Source: Spirochaetota bacterium
Lineage (GTDB): Bacteria > Spirochaetota > Leptospiria > Turneriellales > Turneriellaceae
Assembly: GCA_963205035.1 (NCBI GenBank)
Contig: CAUJII010000172.1
Span: forward strand, 1 to 40,105
Direction: 5' to 3'
Length of the DNA: 40,105 nt
A program made the position numbers and the translations under genes. Below the pieces are notes generated by a model. The model was not told the origin of the DNA. It did no database searches and saw nothing but the letters and a program-made list of their open reading frames with translations. Shown here piece after piece: positions 31,072 through 39,864 of the stretch (the stretch's first letter is position 1; each line of letters begins with the position of its first letter).

Positions 31072-31977
31072 TTAACGTTCATCGCTGTGCGGCGGCGTCG
31101 TTGTCGCGGTTGGCTGCACGGTCACCGGTTGCACTTGCGGTTGTGAAAGCGTTCCTCGAATGTTGAGTTCGATGCGCCCGTCGTCTTGCAAAACATTCGC
31201 GAAGCGGAGTAATGTGCGCGGGTCTTTGTCTTGGTATTTTTCATAGAATTCATCGGTTGGTTTTAGAATAACATTTAGACTCAGTTGCCCTTGCGCCCCC
31301 GTTTGCATCGAGCCCTTAATCTTGACCGAGGCTAAACGTCCTAACGCCTCGCATTCGTCGATGGCGATTGTGCTTTCATGCACGCGCAATTTCAGTATGA
31401 CTTTAAGAAACGGAACGACAATTTCTTCTTTCAAGAAACGCATCTCTTTATAGACGACCTGCGCCGATTCGCCTTCGAACGATACGCTTCCCTGGAATGC
31501 TTGTTGTGTCCCTCCCGATTTTTTTTGCGTGAGATCTGTCTTCGCTTCGAGAGAATCGATTTTGAGCCCAAAATTGCCCTGCGAAAACGAGAGGATGACT
31601 GCGTTCGCCGTGCTCTTGTAGGTGTCTGAAAAGAGTATGGAGAAGAGAGAAATGTCGCCTTTGACCTCAGCAATCTTGAGAAGTCCTTGATTCTCGCCTT
31701 CACCCGAAAGTGGGATTTTCAAACTTTCGGCTTTGAAGTTGCCAAAGGATGAAAGTTTGAGATTACCAATTTCAACCGCTGGCCCTGTTGCGCTGGCTTG
31801 TCTGAGTGCGAGAAGTGCATAGTCTTCGAGAGGCGCAAAAAAAAGTAATCCAAAGACGAACGCGAGAAAACCCACAAGAAGAGGCACAAGCCGCTTCGCG
31901 ATGCGCTGCCACCGCGGAGCCTCTTCGATGGGCGGCGGGGGAGTTTCCATCGGTTCGGTCGTGCTTTCTTCGCTCAT
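31072..31977 (-). CDS. gspN: Type II secretion system protein GspN-like
   Basis: A 301-aa bitopic protein: a Pro/Glu-rich cytoplasmic tail (~1-25), one membrane helix near LVPLLVGFLAFVFGLLFFA, then a strand-rich periplasmic region with GNLKLSSFGNFKAESLKIP and repeated amphipathic strands. This matches the AsmA/GspN-type fold used by T2SS in deltaproteobacteria and spirochaetes. It ends in a Thr/Pro-rich tail. It follows gspM by 25 nt and closes the gspK-L-M-N cluster, which is the main support for the name. Confidence 0.75.
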   Translation of the reverse strand: MSEESTTEPMETPPPPIEEAPRWQRIAKRLVPLLVGFLAFVFGLLFFAPLEDYALLALRQASATGPAVEIGNLKLSSFGNFKAESLKIPLSGEGENQGLLKIAEVKGDISLFSILFSDTYKSTANAVILSFSQGNFGLKIDSLEAKTDLTQKKSGGTQQAFQGSVSFEGESAQVVYKEMRFLKEEIVVPFLKVILKLRVHESTIAIDECEALGRLASVKIKGSMQTGAQGQLSLNVILKPTDEFYEKYQDKDPRTLLRFANVLQDDGRIELNIRGTLSQPQVQPVTVQPTATTTPPHSDER

Positions 31978-32002
31978 AGAATTCTATTAACCTTCAGACG
32001 CG

Positions 32003-32524
32003 TCATTGTTTTTTTTGAAAACCCGAAATCTGCACTGTGAAATCGTAGAGTCCCGGCTTTTTAAGAACCGGCCTATAGCTGAACGACTCAATTTTGTAGA
32101 GGGTCTGCACGCTCTGTTCAATTTGTCGGATAAAATCCAGCACCAAATTTGCACTGCTTTCTCGAATAGACACCTTGACTTCGCGCTTCAAGTATTTATC
32201 TTGAACAACGGTATCTGTCGGTGTGAGAGTTCCGACTTTCTCTCTGAGGCCAATCGTCTTGAGCATTTGTTCGATACTCGAAAGCATGTTGTCGAGCTGC
32301 TGCGAATCGCCCGTCTTCATCGCTTGCAAGACTTGATATTCACGCCCGAGTTGTTCGATTCTCATCGTATCTTTTTCTGCGGAAGCCGATCTTTCTTCAA
32401 TCTCAGCGATGTATCGGAAAAACGCCCGCCCTGAAAAAAAGAGTATCAGAAAAAGAAAAAATACGCCCATGAGCATGAGGTATGTGCGCTCGCGCGGGTT
32501 GAGTGACTCCCAGAATTTCTTCAC
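32003..32524 (-). CDS. gspM: Type II secretion system protein GspM-like
   Basis: A 173-aa inner-membrane platform protein. The N-terminus KKFWESLNPRERTYLMLMGV followed by a membrane helix (FFLFLILFFSGRAFF) is the standard GspM opening (W..l..RER.ll...). Then come a coiled coil (~40-75) and a C-terminal alpha/beta domain with REVKVSIRESSANLVLDFIR and TVQISGF. In the complex it pairs with GspL at the periplasmic face. It starts 3 nt after gspL ends. Confidence 0.85.
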   Translation of the reverse strand: MKKFWESLNPRERTYLMLMGVFFLFLILFFSGRAFFRYIAEIEERSASAEKDTMRIEQLGREYQVLQAMKTGDSQQLDNMLSSIEQMLKTIGLREKVGTLTPTDTVVQDKYLKREVKVSIRESSANLVLDFIRQIEQSVQTLYKIESFSYRPVLKKPGLYDFTVQISGFQKKQ

Positions 32525-32527
32525 GAT

Positions 32528-34168
32528 TTAGTTTTCCGTTTTTTTCACTTTGACAAAGAGAGTAAATTTAATTCTGTTTTGCCCGCCAGGCCCCGGAGTA
32601 GAATTTTCGTTCTTGGATTCGACACCGGCAAAGAGCGGCGATTTGCTTAAAGACCGTTTCATATCTTCTAACTTCGCAAAATCAGGCACAAGGCCGTTGA
32701 TTTCGACGCCTCGGTCGCTATAATAGAATGAATTGATTTCCAGCCCCGATTCGGTCGATATATTTTGGTGCAACTGAACCAAAATCGCCGACAAGCGCGG
32801 CGACTTGAGAAAGACTTCCAGAATTTCAGTCTTTTGTCTTTCTTTGCGCACTAACTCTGAAGCGTAAGTGAGTGCGGTGACGTTTTCAGGAATTTTCGCA
32901 CTTGCGAAAAATTGCTGGAAAATTTTGGCTTGGCGATCATCCCATTCTTTCAACTGGTATTGTCGCCTCTTGAAATCGATGAAAAAAGAAATCAGAAACA
33001 CGAGAACGGCGCCGATAGCAAGTCCTAAGACCAAGCGGCTTACGCCGCGCTGGCTTGTCAGAACCCATTTGCGCAAATCGTCTTTGAGGAGATTCATCTT
33101 GCCCGAAATGGTCTGCGAGTAGGCGCCACCCATGGTCATGAGATGCTCTCTGTTGAGGAGCGCCAAGGGAGTGCGTTCATAGGGGAAGGGTTCGACAGGG
33201 CGGTTGAGTTTCTTTACCAACGCGTTTTCGATGACGAGCGCATTGTTGAGGTCGGAGCTTAACGAGACTTTCATTGAAGCGAGGTCTTGAGCGCTGATCG
33301 CTTTCTTCTCTATTTCGCTCTTTTCGCTGGTGACGTCGCCTTCTTGGTCTATCTGCAAATTGCGCAGTGAAATATCGAGCTCGTGGCCAATCGCGTCGGT
33401 AAAATTTTCAATCGTATGGATTAAGCTCTTGAGTTTTTCTTTGGTAAGCTTTTGTGTTTTCTGAAAATCCTCGAGTTCGGGGCTTTCGTCCAAAGTGGGC
33501 GGGAGCGCTAAGAGAATGCGTTGAATTTCACTCGCATCTTTTTTCCACTTGGAGCGAAGTTTTGTGATTAGCCAATCGTAACCAATCGGCATGACACGCG
33601 CAAAACGCCATTCGCCGTTCAATACAATAACGATGACGGACGCTTGGCGCGAGACATGCAACATTACGGACGATTCGAGACCTGTAAAGGGATGGAGGCG
33701 AAAGAGCGCATCGTGCGGAGTGTAGATACCCAAGACGGTGATAGACCGTTGGCGAAATTCATCCAAAAAACGGATGAGGATGTCTTTACGCGAACCCGTA
33801 ATAATTGCGCGAGTCGAGTGGTTGGCAGCGTGTGTTGTGAGGTAGCTGTCATAGACGACGTCTGCAAGATCAAAAGGGAGCAGAGGTTCCAGTTCAAAAG
33901 GCAAAACCTCGCGCACCTTGCGTCTATCTGCAAACGGAAAAAAAAGCTCGCGTGTGAAAAGACTTTCATAGGGGACGTTGAAATAGACACCGATCGCGTC
34001 GCTGTAGTGCTCTTTGACGAAAGCCGCAGCCTGTTCGGCAAGACTGGCTTTGGGATCCACCGCTTTACTTTCGGCCTGAAAAAATGAACGGCCGGCAAAA
34101 CCGCTACGAAACGCCAAACCTTTAATTTCGTAAGGGTTAATTTCAATCACAACGGGAGCGCGTGCCAT
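32528..34168 (-). CDS. gspL: Type II secretion system protein GspL-like (PilM/PilN layout)
   Basis: A 546-aa protein, longer than the usual ~400. An N-terminal actin-like domain (VVIEINPYEIKGLAFRSGFA; PYESLFTRELFFPFADRRKV; VLPFELEPLLPFD, typical of GspL/PilM) is followed by an inserted charged helical region (~250-320). Then come one membrane helix near LVLGLAIGAVLVFLISFFI and a periplasmic ferredoxin-like domain with INSFYYSDRGVEINGLV, like PilN/GspL. It recruits the GspE ATPase to the inner membrane. It starts 2 nt after gspK. The extra length is the odd point. Confidence 0.85.
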   Translation of the reverse strand: MARAPVVIEINPYEIKGLAFRSGFAGRSFFQAESKAVDPKASLAEQAAAFVKEHYSDAIGVYFNVPYESLFTRELFFPFADRRKVREVLPFELEPLLPFDLADVVYDSYLTTHAANHSTRAIITGSRKDILIRFLDEFRQRSITVLGIYTPHDALFRLHPFTGLESSVMLHVSRQASVIVIVLNGEWRFARVMPIGYDWLITKLRSKWKKDASEIQRILLALPPTLDESPELEDFQKTQKLTKEKLKSLIHTIENFTDAIGHELDISLRNLQIDQEGDVTSEKSEIEKKAISAQDLASMKVSLSSDLNNALVIENALVKKLNRPVEPFPYERTPLALLNREHLMTMGGAYSQTISGKMNLLKDDLRKWVLTSQRGVSRLVLGLAIGAVLVFLISFFIDFKRRQYQLKEWDDRQAKIFQQFFASAKIPENVTALTYASELVRKERQKTEILEVFLKSPRLSAILVQLHQNISTESGLEINSFYYSDRGVEINGLVPDFAKLEDMKRSLSKSPLFAGVESKNENSTPGPGGQNRIKFTLFVKVKKTEN

Positions 34169-34170
34169 AG

Positions 34171-35253
34171 TTATTCTGCGTAAAAAACGAGCCGCCGCGC
34201 GATTGGGTCCAAAACTCCCATGACTTGCGCCGTCTGCGAATCAATCGACGCTTCGGCAACAATCTTATAGATTTGGTTGGTCGTCGTAATGCGGTCGTAG
34301 ATTTCCTGGAAGAGCGTCAGCTCACCGCGTGTCTTGATTTGCAGCTCTGGAAGGTTCGCAATGTCTTCTCGGTTCTTGAAACGTCCCCCGCGTTTGAGAC
34401 GCTCCGCGATAATTTTACGCGCTGCAGCAGGCGTCATAAATTCAGACAACGACAAGATGACGTGGTAGGGCGCGGAGTTGAGGTTGAGAAGGTCTGTCGA
34501 AGTGTCCGCGTTATAGACAAGGTATGTTGTGATGTTGTTCGCGAGGATGTAGTCTTCTGGCGTGAGCGTTGCTTTTTCGATGTCGCTTGCAGAAACGGTT
34601 TGCGTGTTGAGTTTTTTATCCTCGGAGCGCAGGTCGTCGTAAAGTAGGCGTTGGTCGAAGCCCGGAATAAAGAGCAGCTCTTCAATCGATTGAAGCCGTC
34701 CGTTCTTGATCCGCCGGGGAGGAATGAGCCGCTCATAGTCAGCCCTCTCTGCGCCACGCGGCATCGGCACATTGTTCTCGTCGATATAGTCGACGACCGC
34801 TTGCCACAAATCGGCCGGGATTCCCATTGCAGTCGAGAGACGTTGAAAGTATTCGAGTTGCCTTTCGTCAGTCTTGTCTTCAAACATGCGCACCAACCGA
34901 TTCACGTTGAGCTTCCCGCTTTCTTCACTGAGCGAAAGAGACACGAGCCCGCCACCTAAAGGGATTGTTGGCGCCAGGGTGAAAATCCCAAAATCATAGA
35001 GCGAATCGATAGGAACACGCGTGAGAAGCAAGATGCCTGTTTCGAGTCCGCTTTGTGCAAGCTGGAGAGTCTTTTCGCGGTGGCCGACGACGGACACAGC
35101 GCGGTATTCATTCAACGCAAAACGGACATAGACTAAGGCGACAGATGCAGAGAGAGTCAAGATGAGCGTCGTCGTAATCAGAATAATCGCGCCGCGCGAA
35201 CGGAGAAAATACTTTCGCGATTCTCGGAGCATGGGGGAGTTATTCTCTTTCAT
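34171..35253 (-). CDS. gspK: Type II secretion minor pseudopilin GspK
   Basis: About 360 aa from the ATG at 35253 (alternatives 35232 and 35325). A prepilin signal SRG-AIILITTTLILTLS gives a cleavage site after Gly and a hydrophobic helix. GspK lacks Glu5 and here the fifth mature residue is Ile, as expected. The large inserted domain follows, with SEESGKLNVNRL, VVDYIDENNVPMPRGAERAD and SIEELLFIPGFD, which are hallmark GspK phrases, then LNLNSAPYHVIL. It caps the pseudopilus. Its start overlaps the end of the M14 peptidase gene by 14 nt. The longer frame adds 24 residues that look non-native. Confidence 0.9.
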   Translation of the reverse strand: MKENNSPMLRESRKYFLRSRGAIILITTTLILTLSASVALVYVRFALNEYRAVSVVGHREKTLQLAQSGLETGILLLTRVPIDSLYDFGIFTLAPTIPLGGGLVSLSLSEESGKLNVNRLVRMFEDKTDERQLEYFQRLSTAMGIPADLWQAVVDYIDENNVPMPRGAERADYERLIPPRRIKNGRLQSIEELLFIPGFDQRLLYDDLRSEDKKLNTQTVSASDIEKATLTPEDYILANNITTYLVYNADTSTDLLNLNSAPYHVILSLSEFMTPAAARKIIAERLKRGGRFKNREDIANLPELQIKTRGELTLFQEIYDRITTTNQIYKIVAEASIDSQTAQVMGVLDPIARRLVFYAE

Positions 35254-36082
35254 CGAGGTATTTTTCCAATCGAGAACGGTGCGCGGGTCTTGGAATACAT
35301 CCGAACGCAGCGTTGAAAAGCGCAAGACGCACTTCTTCGTAAATAAAAGGCGCCATCGCCTTTCTCATCGAACGCGACATCTCTACCGTCACAATTTGAA
35401 TTTCATTCTCCGCCGCCCAAGTTCCCAAAGAGCCAGGGGTCGGGTAGCCGACACCGTGTCCTAAAGGATAATCGGAAAGGGTGGCAAATTCTTTGCCATA
35501 AGAATCGCTGCCCTTGTTGGGTAAGACGACACGGAACGGCTGGTGCAGATTAAAAATAACCTTCGGCGGGTATTTTCGCATCAGACTCAAGAACGCTTCG
35601 GTCTCCAATGCTTTGGGGTTTTCAGCGCCCGCGTCGTCTGTCGGAAAATCGCGGTTGAGATCGGTCTTGTTAAGAGCCAACCGGTTTCGACGACTATAAC
35701 CGTCGGGGTTGTAAAGCGGTATCACAAGAATACGGTGGTTGTTCTGGAAGTCGCGGCTCAAAAGGCGCACCTCGCGCAGAAAATAATCGAGAACAACTTT
35801 GCTATTGCGTTCGTCACCGTGCTGCGCTGCAATCAAATAGACGTTTTGAACCGGCTCTGCACCTTTCTCGGGTCGAACGATGTATGCGACTAAGTTCTTT
35901 CCTTTTTGCGACTTTCCATAACTAATCGCCTTTGTTTTAATTTTTCGTTCGTCGAGCGGCGTATCAATCTTGCAAGTCAAACTCTCGATGAGCTTGGAGT
36001 GTTCCCACGAAGAAAGATATTTTTTTTCAGAAGGCGTGACGCAAAAAAGAGGTATGCATATGAGACAGAAAATTTTTTTCAC
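35240..36082 (-). CDS. M14-family zinc carboxypeptidase (MpaA-like)
   Basis: A 280-aa exported peptidase (signal KKIFCLICIPLFC; a Cys at 14 could be lipidated but the lipobox is poor). Zinc ligands are His88 and Glu91 in AAQHGDER and His180 in FNLHQP. Substrate-binding Arg144 is in DLNRDFP and catalytic Glu234 in TVEMS. The compact form resembles MpaA/peptidoglycan-peptide carboxypeptidases, so cell-wall peptide turnover is a plausible role. It overlaps the upstream acyl-CoA dehydrogenase by 4 nt and gspK by 14 nt, and all three are read from one transcript. Confidence 0.88.
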   Translation of the reverse strand: MKKIFCLICIPLFCVTPSEKKYLSSWEHSKLIESLTCKIDTPLDERKIKTKAISYGKSQKGKNLVAYIVRPEKGAEPVQNVYLIAAQHGDERNSKVVLDYFLREVRLLSRDFQNNHRILVIPLYNPDGYSRRNRLALNKTDLNRDFPTDDAGAENPKALETEAFLSLMRKYPPKVIFNLHQPFRVVLPNKGSDSYGKEFATLSDYPLGHGVGYPTPGSLGTWAAENEIQIVTVEMSRSMRKAMAPFIYEEVRLALFNAAFGCIPRPAHRSRLEKYLDERE

Positions 36083-37251
36083 TGGAGAGAGTCTCTGAGA
36101 TCCTTCATGATGTTTTTTTGCATCGCTTCGTTGGTCCCTCCGCCAATCGAAAGCAATATCGCATCGCGCAAAAGTTTTTCAACCGGGTATTCGCGTGTGT
36201 AACCATATCCGCCGAAAACTTGAATCGCCGTGCGCGCCGCGTATTCTGCCATTTGAGTTGCGGAGAGTTTTGCCGCTGCGGCAGACAAACTCTCACGCGA
36301 CGAGGGTCCGATGCGGAGTGCCGTTTCATAGACAAGTGCGCGGCTTGCGCGGTAACGGGCATACGACTCCGCGATGAGCTGCTGTATTTGACCGAAGTCC
36401 GCGAGTTTTTTTCCGAAGGCACTTCTGTCGAGCGATGCGTAGCGCACCATTTCATCGAGTGCGCGTTTTGCAATCCCTAAAGACATCGCGGCAAGCGTCA
36501 ATCGCTCAATCTCAAGGTTACGCATCATGTGTGTCAGCGCTCCGCCTTCTTCGCCGATGAGGTTTTCTGTGGGAACTACAACGTCTTCAAAGACGAGTTG
36601 GCAGGTAGGGGATTGTCTCATGCCTAACTTGATTTCTTTCTTGCCGACGCTAAAACCTTTGAAATTATTTTCGACGATGAAGCTCGATATGGCCTGCCGT
36701 TTATCTTTTTGAGTGCGCGCATAGACGATGAAGAAACTGCCGCAATTTCCGTTTGTGATCCATTGCTTCGTGCCGTTCAAAATATAATGGTCGCCCTTCT
36801 TTTCGGCGCTTGTCGTCATGCCCAAAACGTCGGTGCCCGCTCCCGGTTCAGACATCGCCATGCCCGCAAGAGCCGTGCCGTCTAAGACCTGCGGCAGATA
36901 GCGTTTGCGTTGGTGGTCGTTTGCCGAGTGGTAAAGGTTATTCACAAAGAGCACTTCGTGCGCAAGGTAGCTCAAAGTAAACGCGGCGTCTGAATAGCTC
37001 AGCTCTTCATGGACGATGACGCTTGCTGTCGCGTCGAGACCGTAACCGCCGGCGTCTGCTGGTACGGTGATGCCGAAGAGGTTATACTCGCTCCCCATTT
37101 TGCGCAAGAGCGCTTCGTTCAGCGATTCTTTCTCGTCAAACTCGTGGACTTGCGGTTCGAGAACGCCTTTCGCAAGGTCTCGCGTGAGACCGCGCAGTGC
37201 GGCATGGTCGTCGGTCGGGTTGAATAAATCGAACATTAGGGTATTAGCCAC
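36079..37251 (-). CDS. Acyl-CoA dehydrogenase, isovaleryl-CoA dehydrogenase-like
   Basis: A 390-aa flavoenzyme of standard family length. AMSEPGAGTDVLGM (132-145), WITNGNCG and the C-terminal QVFGGYGYTREYPVEKLLRD are visible. The usual catalytic Glu of short/medium-chain enzymes (YEGT) is replaced by IGGGTNEAM, but Glu249 lies in LEIERLTLA. Isovaleryl-CoA dehydrogenase uses the same arrangement, with the base in helix G. A branched-chain (leucine catabolism) substrate is therefore likely. It lies 66 nt after the flavoprotein gene and overlaps the M14 peptidase gene by 4 nt. Confidence 0.92.
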   Translation of the reverse strand: MANTLMFDLFNPTDDHAALRGLTRDLAKGVLEPQVHEFDEKESLNEALLRKMGSEYNLFGITVPADAGGYGLDATASVIVHEELSYSDAAFTLSYLAHEVLFVNNLYHSANDHQRKRYLPQVLDGTALAGMAMSEPGAGTDVLGMTTSAEKKGDHYILNGTKQWITNGNCGSFFIVYARTQKDKRQAISSFIVENNFKGFSVGKKEIKLGMRQSPTCQLVFEDVVVPTENLIGEEGGALTHMMRNLEIERLTLAAMSLGIAKRALDEMVRYASLDRSAFGKKLADFGQIQQLIAESYARYRASRALVYETALRIGPSSRESLSAAAAKLSATQMAEYAARTAIQVFGGYGYTREYPVEKLLRDAILLSIGGGTNEAMQKNIMKDLRDSLQ

Positions 37252-37317
37252 AAAGCGGAATACGTTGCAAAGCCAAATGGCGCGAGTTCTAAGCCTAAAC
37301 TGTGAACCAAATCTATC

Positions 37318-37926
37318 TCAACTATTCGAGTAAACTCTCTCTAACGCAAAACCCCGCGCCCGCAGCATTTCCCTCGTATCGTCCATGAACACTTTACCGC
37401 CGATGAGGAGCACCGCGCCAAACGCCGCTAAATCCAACGCGCTCAGTTTGGAATGAGTGCGGTCGCCGGCTTGCGAATAAGCGAGAATTTTTTTCTCTGA
37501 ATAAGGCGGAGTTAAAATATCTAACGCGGGCTCGCTTGCCGCGTCTTGGATTCCATAAAGAAGCGTGTCGTATTTAAACCCGCGCGCGTGGCGTTCTAAG
37601 ATGGCCGGGCGGATGGCAGAGATTCCCGAACCATGCGTGATGAATAGAAACGGTTTGGAGACGCTGAAGTCGCACTCGAAGCCTGCGCCTTGTGCCGCAG
37701 TGATGAAGACAGTCTTCCCTAAATAGCGTGTGCGGCTCAAGAGGAGCAAATCTTTTTCACTCGGGTGTGAAGCGAGTGCCAGAAAGACAGGCGGTGAATC
37801 GAGAGTCGTTCGGAGTGCTACGAATTGCCCGGGCATATACTCGAATGCATGGGGGCGGGCCAAGGTCAAATGCACGAACCCAGCGGCGTCGGTTGTTTGC
37901 GAGAGAATTTGCGCTGTGTACGTCAT
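37318..37926 (-). CDS. Short FNR-like oxidoreductase (NAD(P)H-binding flavoprotein)
   Basis: A 202-aa protein, shorter than typical FNR proteins (~230-280). The N-terminal barrel has FEYMPGQFVALRT, but the FAD-contacting RxYS motif is replaced by PVFLALASH, as in the flavodoxin-reductase-like and hydrogenase gamma-type variants that lack it. The nucleotide-binding half has THGSGISAIRPAI (usual GTGIAPL) and LLIGGKVFMDDTREMLRARG (usual CGPxxMM, with the Cys lost). It may therefore bind FAD weakly. It overlaps the upstream unknown gene by 4 nt. It could supply electrons to, or accept them from, a partner not identified here. Confidence 0.8.
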   Translation of the reverse strand: MTYTAQILSQTTDAAGFVHLTLARPHAFEYMPGQFVALRTTLDSPPVFLALASHPSEKDLLLLSRTRYLGKTVFITAAQGAGFECDFSVSKPFLFITHGSGISAIRPAILERHARGFKYDTLLYGIQDAASEPALDILTPPYSEKKILAYSQAGDRTHSKLSALDLAAFGAVLLIGGKVFMDDTREMLRARGFALERVYSNS

Positions 37927-38630
37927 GGAATTTTTATTCGCTTCTTGTAGATTTTCTCTAAGAACAGAATTTCATTTTGCCGAACATGCGCCGTGAAATC
38001 GAAGAAAACTTCTTTAGAGATGGGTTTTGTCGCATTATACCCCTGCTCAAAAATACGGAATAGACGGAGAGCTCCCACTGCGCGCGCTGCAAGAGAGACA
38101 GGTCGAATAATGACCGGCGCTAAGGGGTGTTTACTCAGATCGAAAAATGATTCGAGGTTCACCAAGACCAATTCGAGTTGGTTGACGCGTTCCTTGCTGG
38201 GGTTCGCCTTTCGGTAGAGCGATGCGAGCTTTTTGAAATCGACGAAATCGAGCCCGTCTGCGTGCACGATGAATTTTGGTTCCTTGCGAATTATCTGCGC
38301 CATGGTGAAATCGAGCGAGTCGGTGATTTCGTTCAGGTAGAGAAGTTTTTCGATTCGCTCGCGGCTTTTCGCGGTGAGCATTCCTTTGAAACGCTGGTAG
38401 GTTTTGACCGCCAGCTTGTCGCGCTCTTCTTTGCCTTCTAAAGTATAGATTTCTTGAAAGAAGTAATCCGCCAATGCCTGAGTCTTTGGGTCTTGAAAGT
38501 ACTCGACGTACGTCTGGCGAAAACGCCGTACATGCGTGTTAATAATAATTTGGTGGTACGGATCAACCACGCGGGCCAAAACCGGTGAGAGAAAAGCGGG
38601 GTCAATCGTAATGAAAGAGCTTTGCAACAC
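37923..38630 (-). CDS. Helical cytosolic protein of unknown function
   Basis: A 235-aa basic protein predicted to be mostly helical, with no signal peptide or membrane segment. Segments such as YFFQEIYTLEGKEERDKLA, FKKLASLYRKANPSKERVNQ and RNEILFLEKIYKKR recall an FFxxxIY-type leptospiral hypothetical family, but I cannot name it. It is the first gene of a long minus-strand run that includes the FNR-like protein (4 nt overlap, ATGA). Its start is divergent from the amidase gene, with about 58 nt between the chosen starts. Confidence 0.68.
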   Translation of the reverse strand: MLQSSFITIDPAFLSPVLARVVDPYHQIIINTHVRRFRQTYVEYFQDPKTQALADYFFQEIYTLEGKEERDKLAVKTYQRFKGMLTAKSRERIEKLLYLNEITDSLDFTMAQIIRKEPKFIVHADGLDFVDFKKLASLYRKANPSKERVNQLELVLVNLESFFDLSKHPLAPVIIRPVSLAARAVGALRLFRIFEQGYNATKPISKEVFFDFTAHVRQNEILFLEKIYKKRIKIP

Positions 38631-38688
38631 GGCCTGCCTTAAAGGCTTGTGCTCACGCTTGTGGATTAACTCTGCGTTAGGTTGTTCT

Positions 38689-39864
38689 GTGTATTTCTTG
38701 CGTCGATGGGCTCACTGGAATTTCTCTCTCCTCTTTATATTACTGTTTGTCGCTCCTCTTTCTGTCGGTGTTGCGCGAGAGCGAGGTCGGGTAAATACGA
38801 AGAAAACACGTAACACTCAGAGGACAGAGAGTGTGCGCATGACGCTCGTGCAGTTCGATAAGAAGGCATACCTCTCTGCGGGCAACCTCATCCGCATTCA
38901 CTCCGACCTTCGCTTGCGTTATTCGCAACGAGCAAAGCAGGGCGAAATTCGTTTTGGCATGCGCATCCTTCTTTTCGAGTTGGGCAAGTCGCACTATCAA
39001 GTGCAACACGAAGTGAACGAACTCGAGAGCCAAGGCACTCTTTATGACCAAGGGCTTTTCTTTTCGCGAGAGTTCGTCGAAGAAATTTTGACGGAGTTAA
39101 ACCTACCTGTTTCTTACCGCTTCAACGCGAATAATTTATTGATTCAACGCGAGGCAAAGAGAAAGACTCGAAAGATGCTCGATTTTATCGTTATCGATGC
39201 GGGGCATGGGGGCAAAGATTCTGGCGCACTGGGTTATTTCGACGTTCAGGAAAAGGATATTACACTGAAATTGGCGCACGCTCTGCAAGAGAGGCTCCGC
39301 GCAGATTTTTCCCATGTCAAAGTTTATCTGACACGCAGCGGCGACAGGTTCTATAAGCTCGAAACGCGCAGCCGCATCGCCAACCGCAAGAACAAAGACA
39401 GTGCGTTCGGGCTCTTTATCAGCATACACGGCAATTCGACGCTCTCGCCGAAGGTCAAGGGCTTTGAGGTGTATTACTTAGCGCAAAGCCACGACAACAT
39501 GGAAGCGCGGCAAATGATGCTCCGAGAAAGCATGCGTTACGAGAGTAGTGCTTACATCCGCAAACTCAAGAGCAAACTCATGAGCGCGCAGATTCAGCGA
39601 GAGAGCAAAACGCTTGCACGGAGCGTCTTTCACGGCATGTCGAATCGCCTTGACGGCATGATTAAACCGCGAAAAGTGAAGAAAGCGGATTTTGCAGTGC
39701 TCAGGGGTTCTCTCATGCCGGCGATTCTCATCGAGACGGGGTATCTTACAAACCGAGACGATTTGAAGAGGCTGCGGAGTGAGGAATACCAAAAAGCGTT
39801 TGCTGCAGGGGTAAGCCGAGGAGTGAGTACTTTTTTACATGAACTTACAAAAGCTGAAAGATAA
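38689..39864 (+). CDS. N-acetylmuramoyl-L-alanine amidase (Amidase_3)
   Basis: About 391 aa from GTG at 38689, where a compact signal anchor (FSLLFILLFVAPLSVGVA) begins; ATG at 38611 would overlap the divergent gene at 38630. The middle part (~30-150) is an AMIN-like or linker region with strands. The catalytic zinc domain starts VIDAGHGGKDSGALG (first His and Glu/Asp region), continues FISIHGNSTLSPKVKG (second His) and ends with the catalytic Glu in PAILIETGYLTNRDD. It cleaves the stem peptide from MurNAc in cell separation or recycling. It overlaps the following gene by 26 nt. Confidence 0.9.
   Translation: MYFLRRWAHWNFSLLFILLFVAPLSVGVARERGRVNTKKTRNTQRTESVRMTLVQFDKKAYLSAGNLIRIHSDLRLRYSQRAKQGEIRFGMRILLFELGKSHYQVQHEVNELESQGTLYDQGLFFSREFVEEILTELNLPVSYRFNANNLLIQREAKRKTRKMLDFIVIDAGHGGKDSGALGYFDVQEKDITLKLAHALQERLRADFSHVKVYLTRSGDRFYKLETRSRIANRKNKDSAFGLFISIHGNSTLSPKVKGFEVYYLAQSHDNMEARQMMLRESMRYESSAYIRKLKSKLMSAQIQRESKTLARSVFHGMSNRLDGMIKPRKVKKADFAVLRGSLMPAILIETGYLTNRDDLKRLRSEEYQKAFAAGVSRGVSTFLHELTKAER

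Noticed and set aside
36079..37251. Inactive acyl-CoA dehydrogenase because YEGT is missing
   Set aside because: IGGGTNE and Glu249 in LEIERL match the isovaleryl-CoA dehydrogenase arrangement, so the catalytic base is simply in helix G.
38536..38688. Upstream extension of the amidase
   Set aside because: It overlaps the divergent gene at 38630 and lacks a ribosome site. The signal anchor starts after the GTG at 38689.
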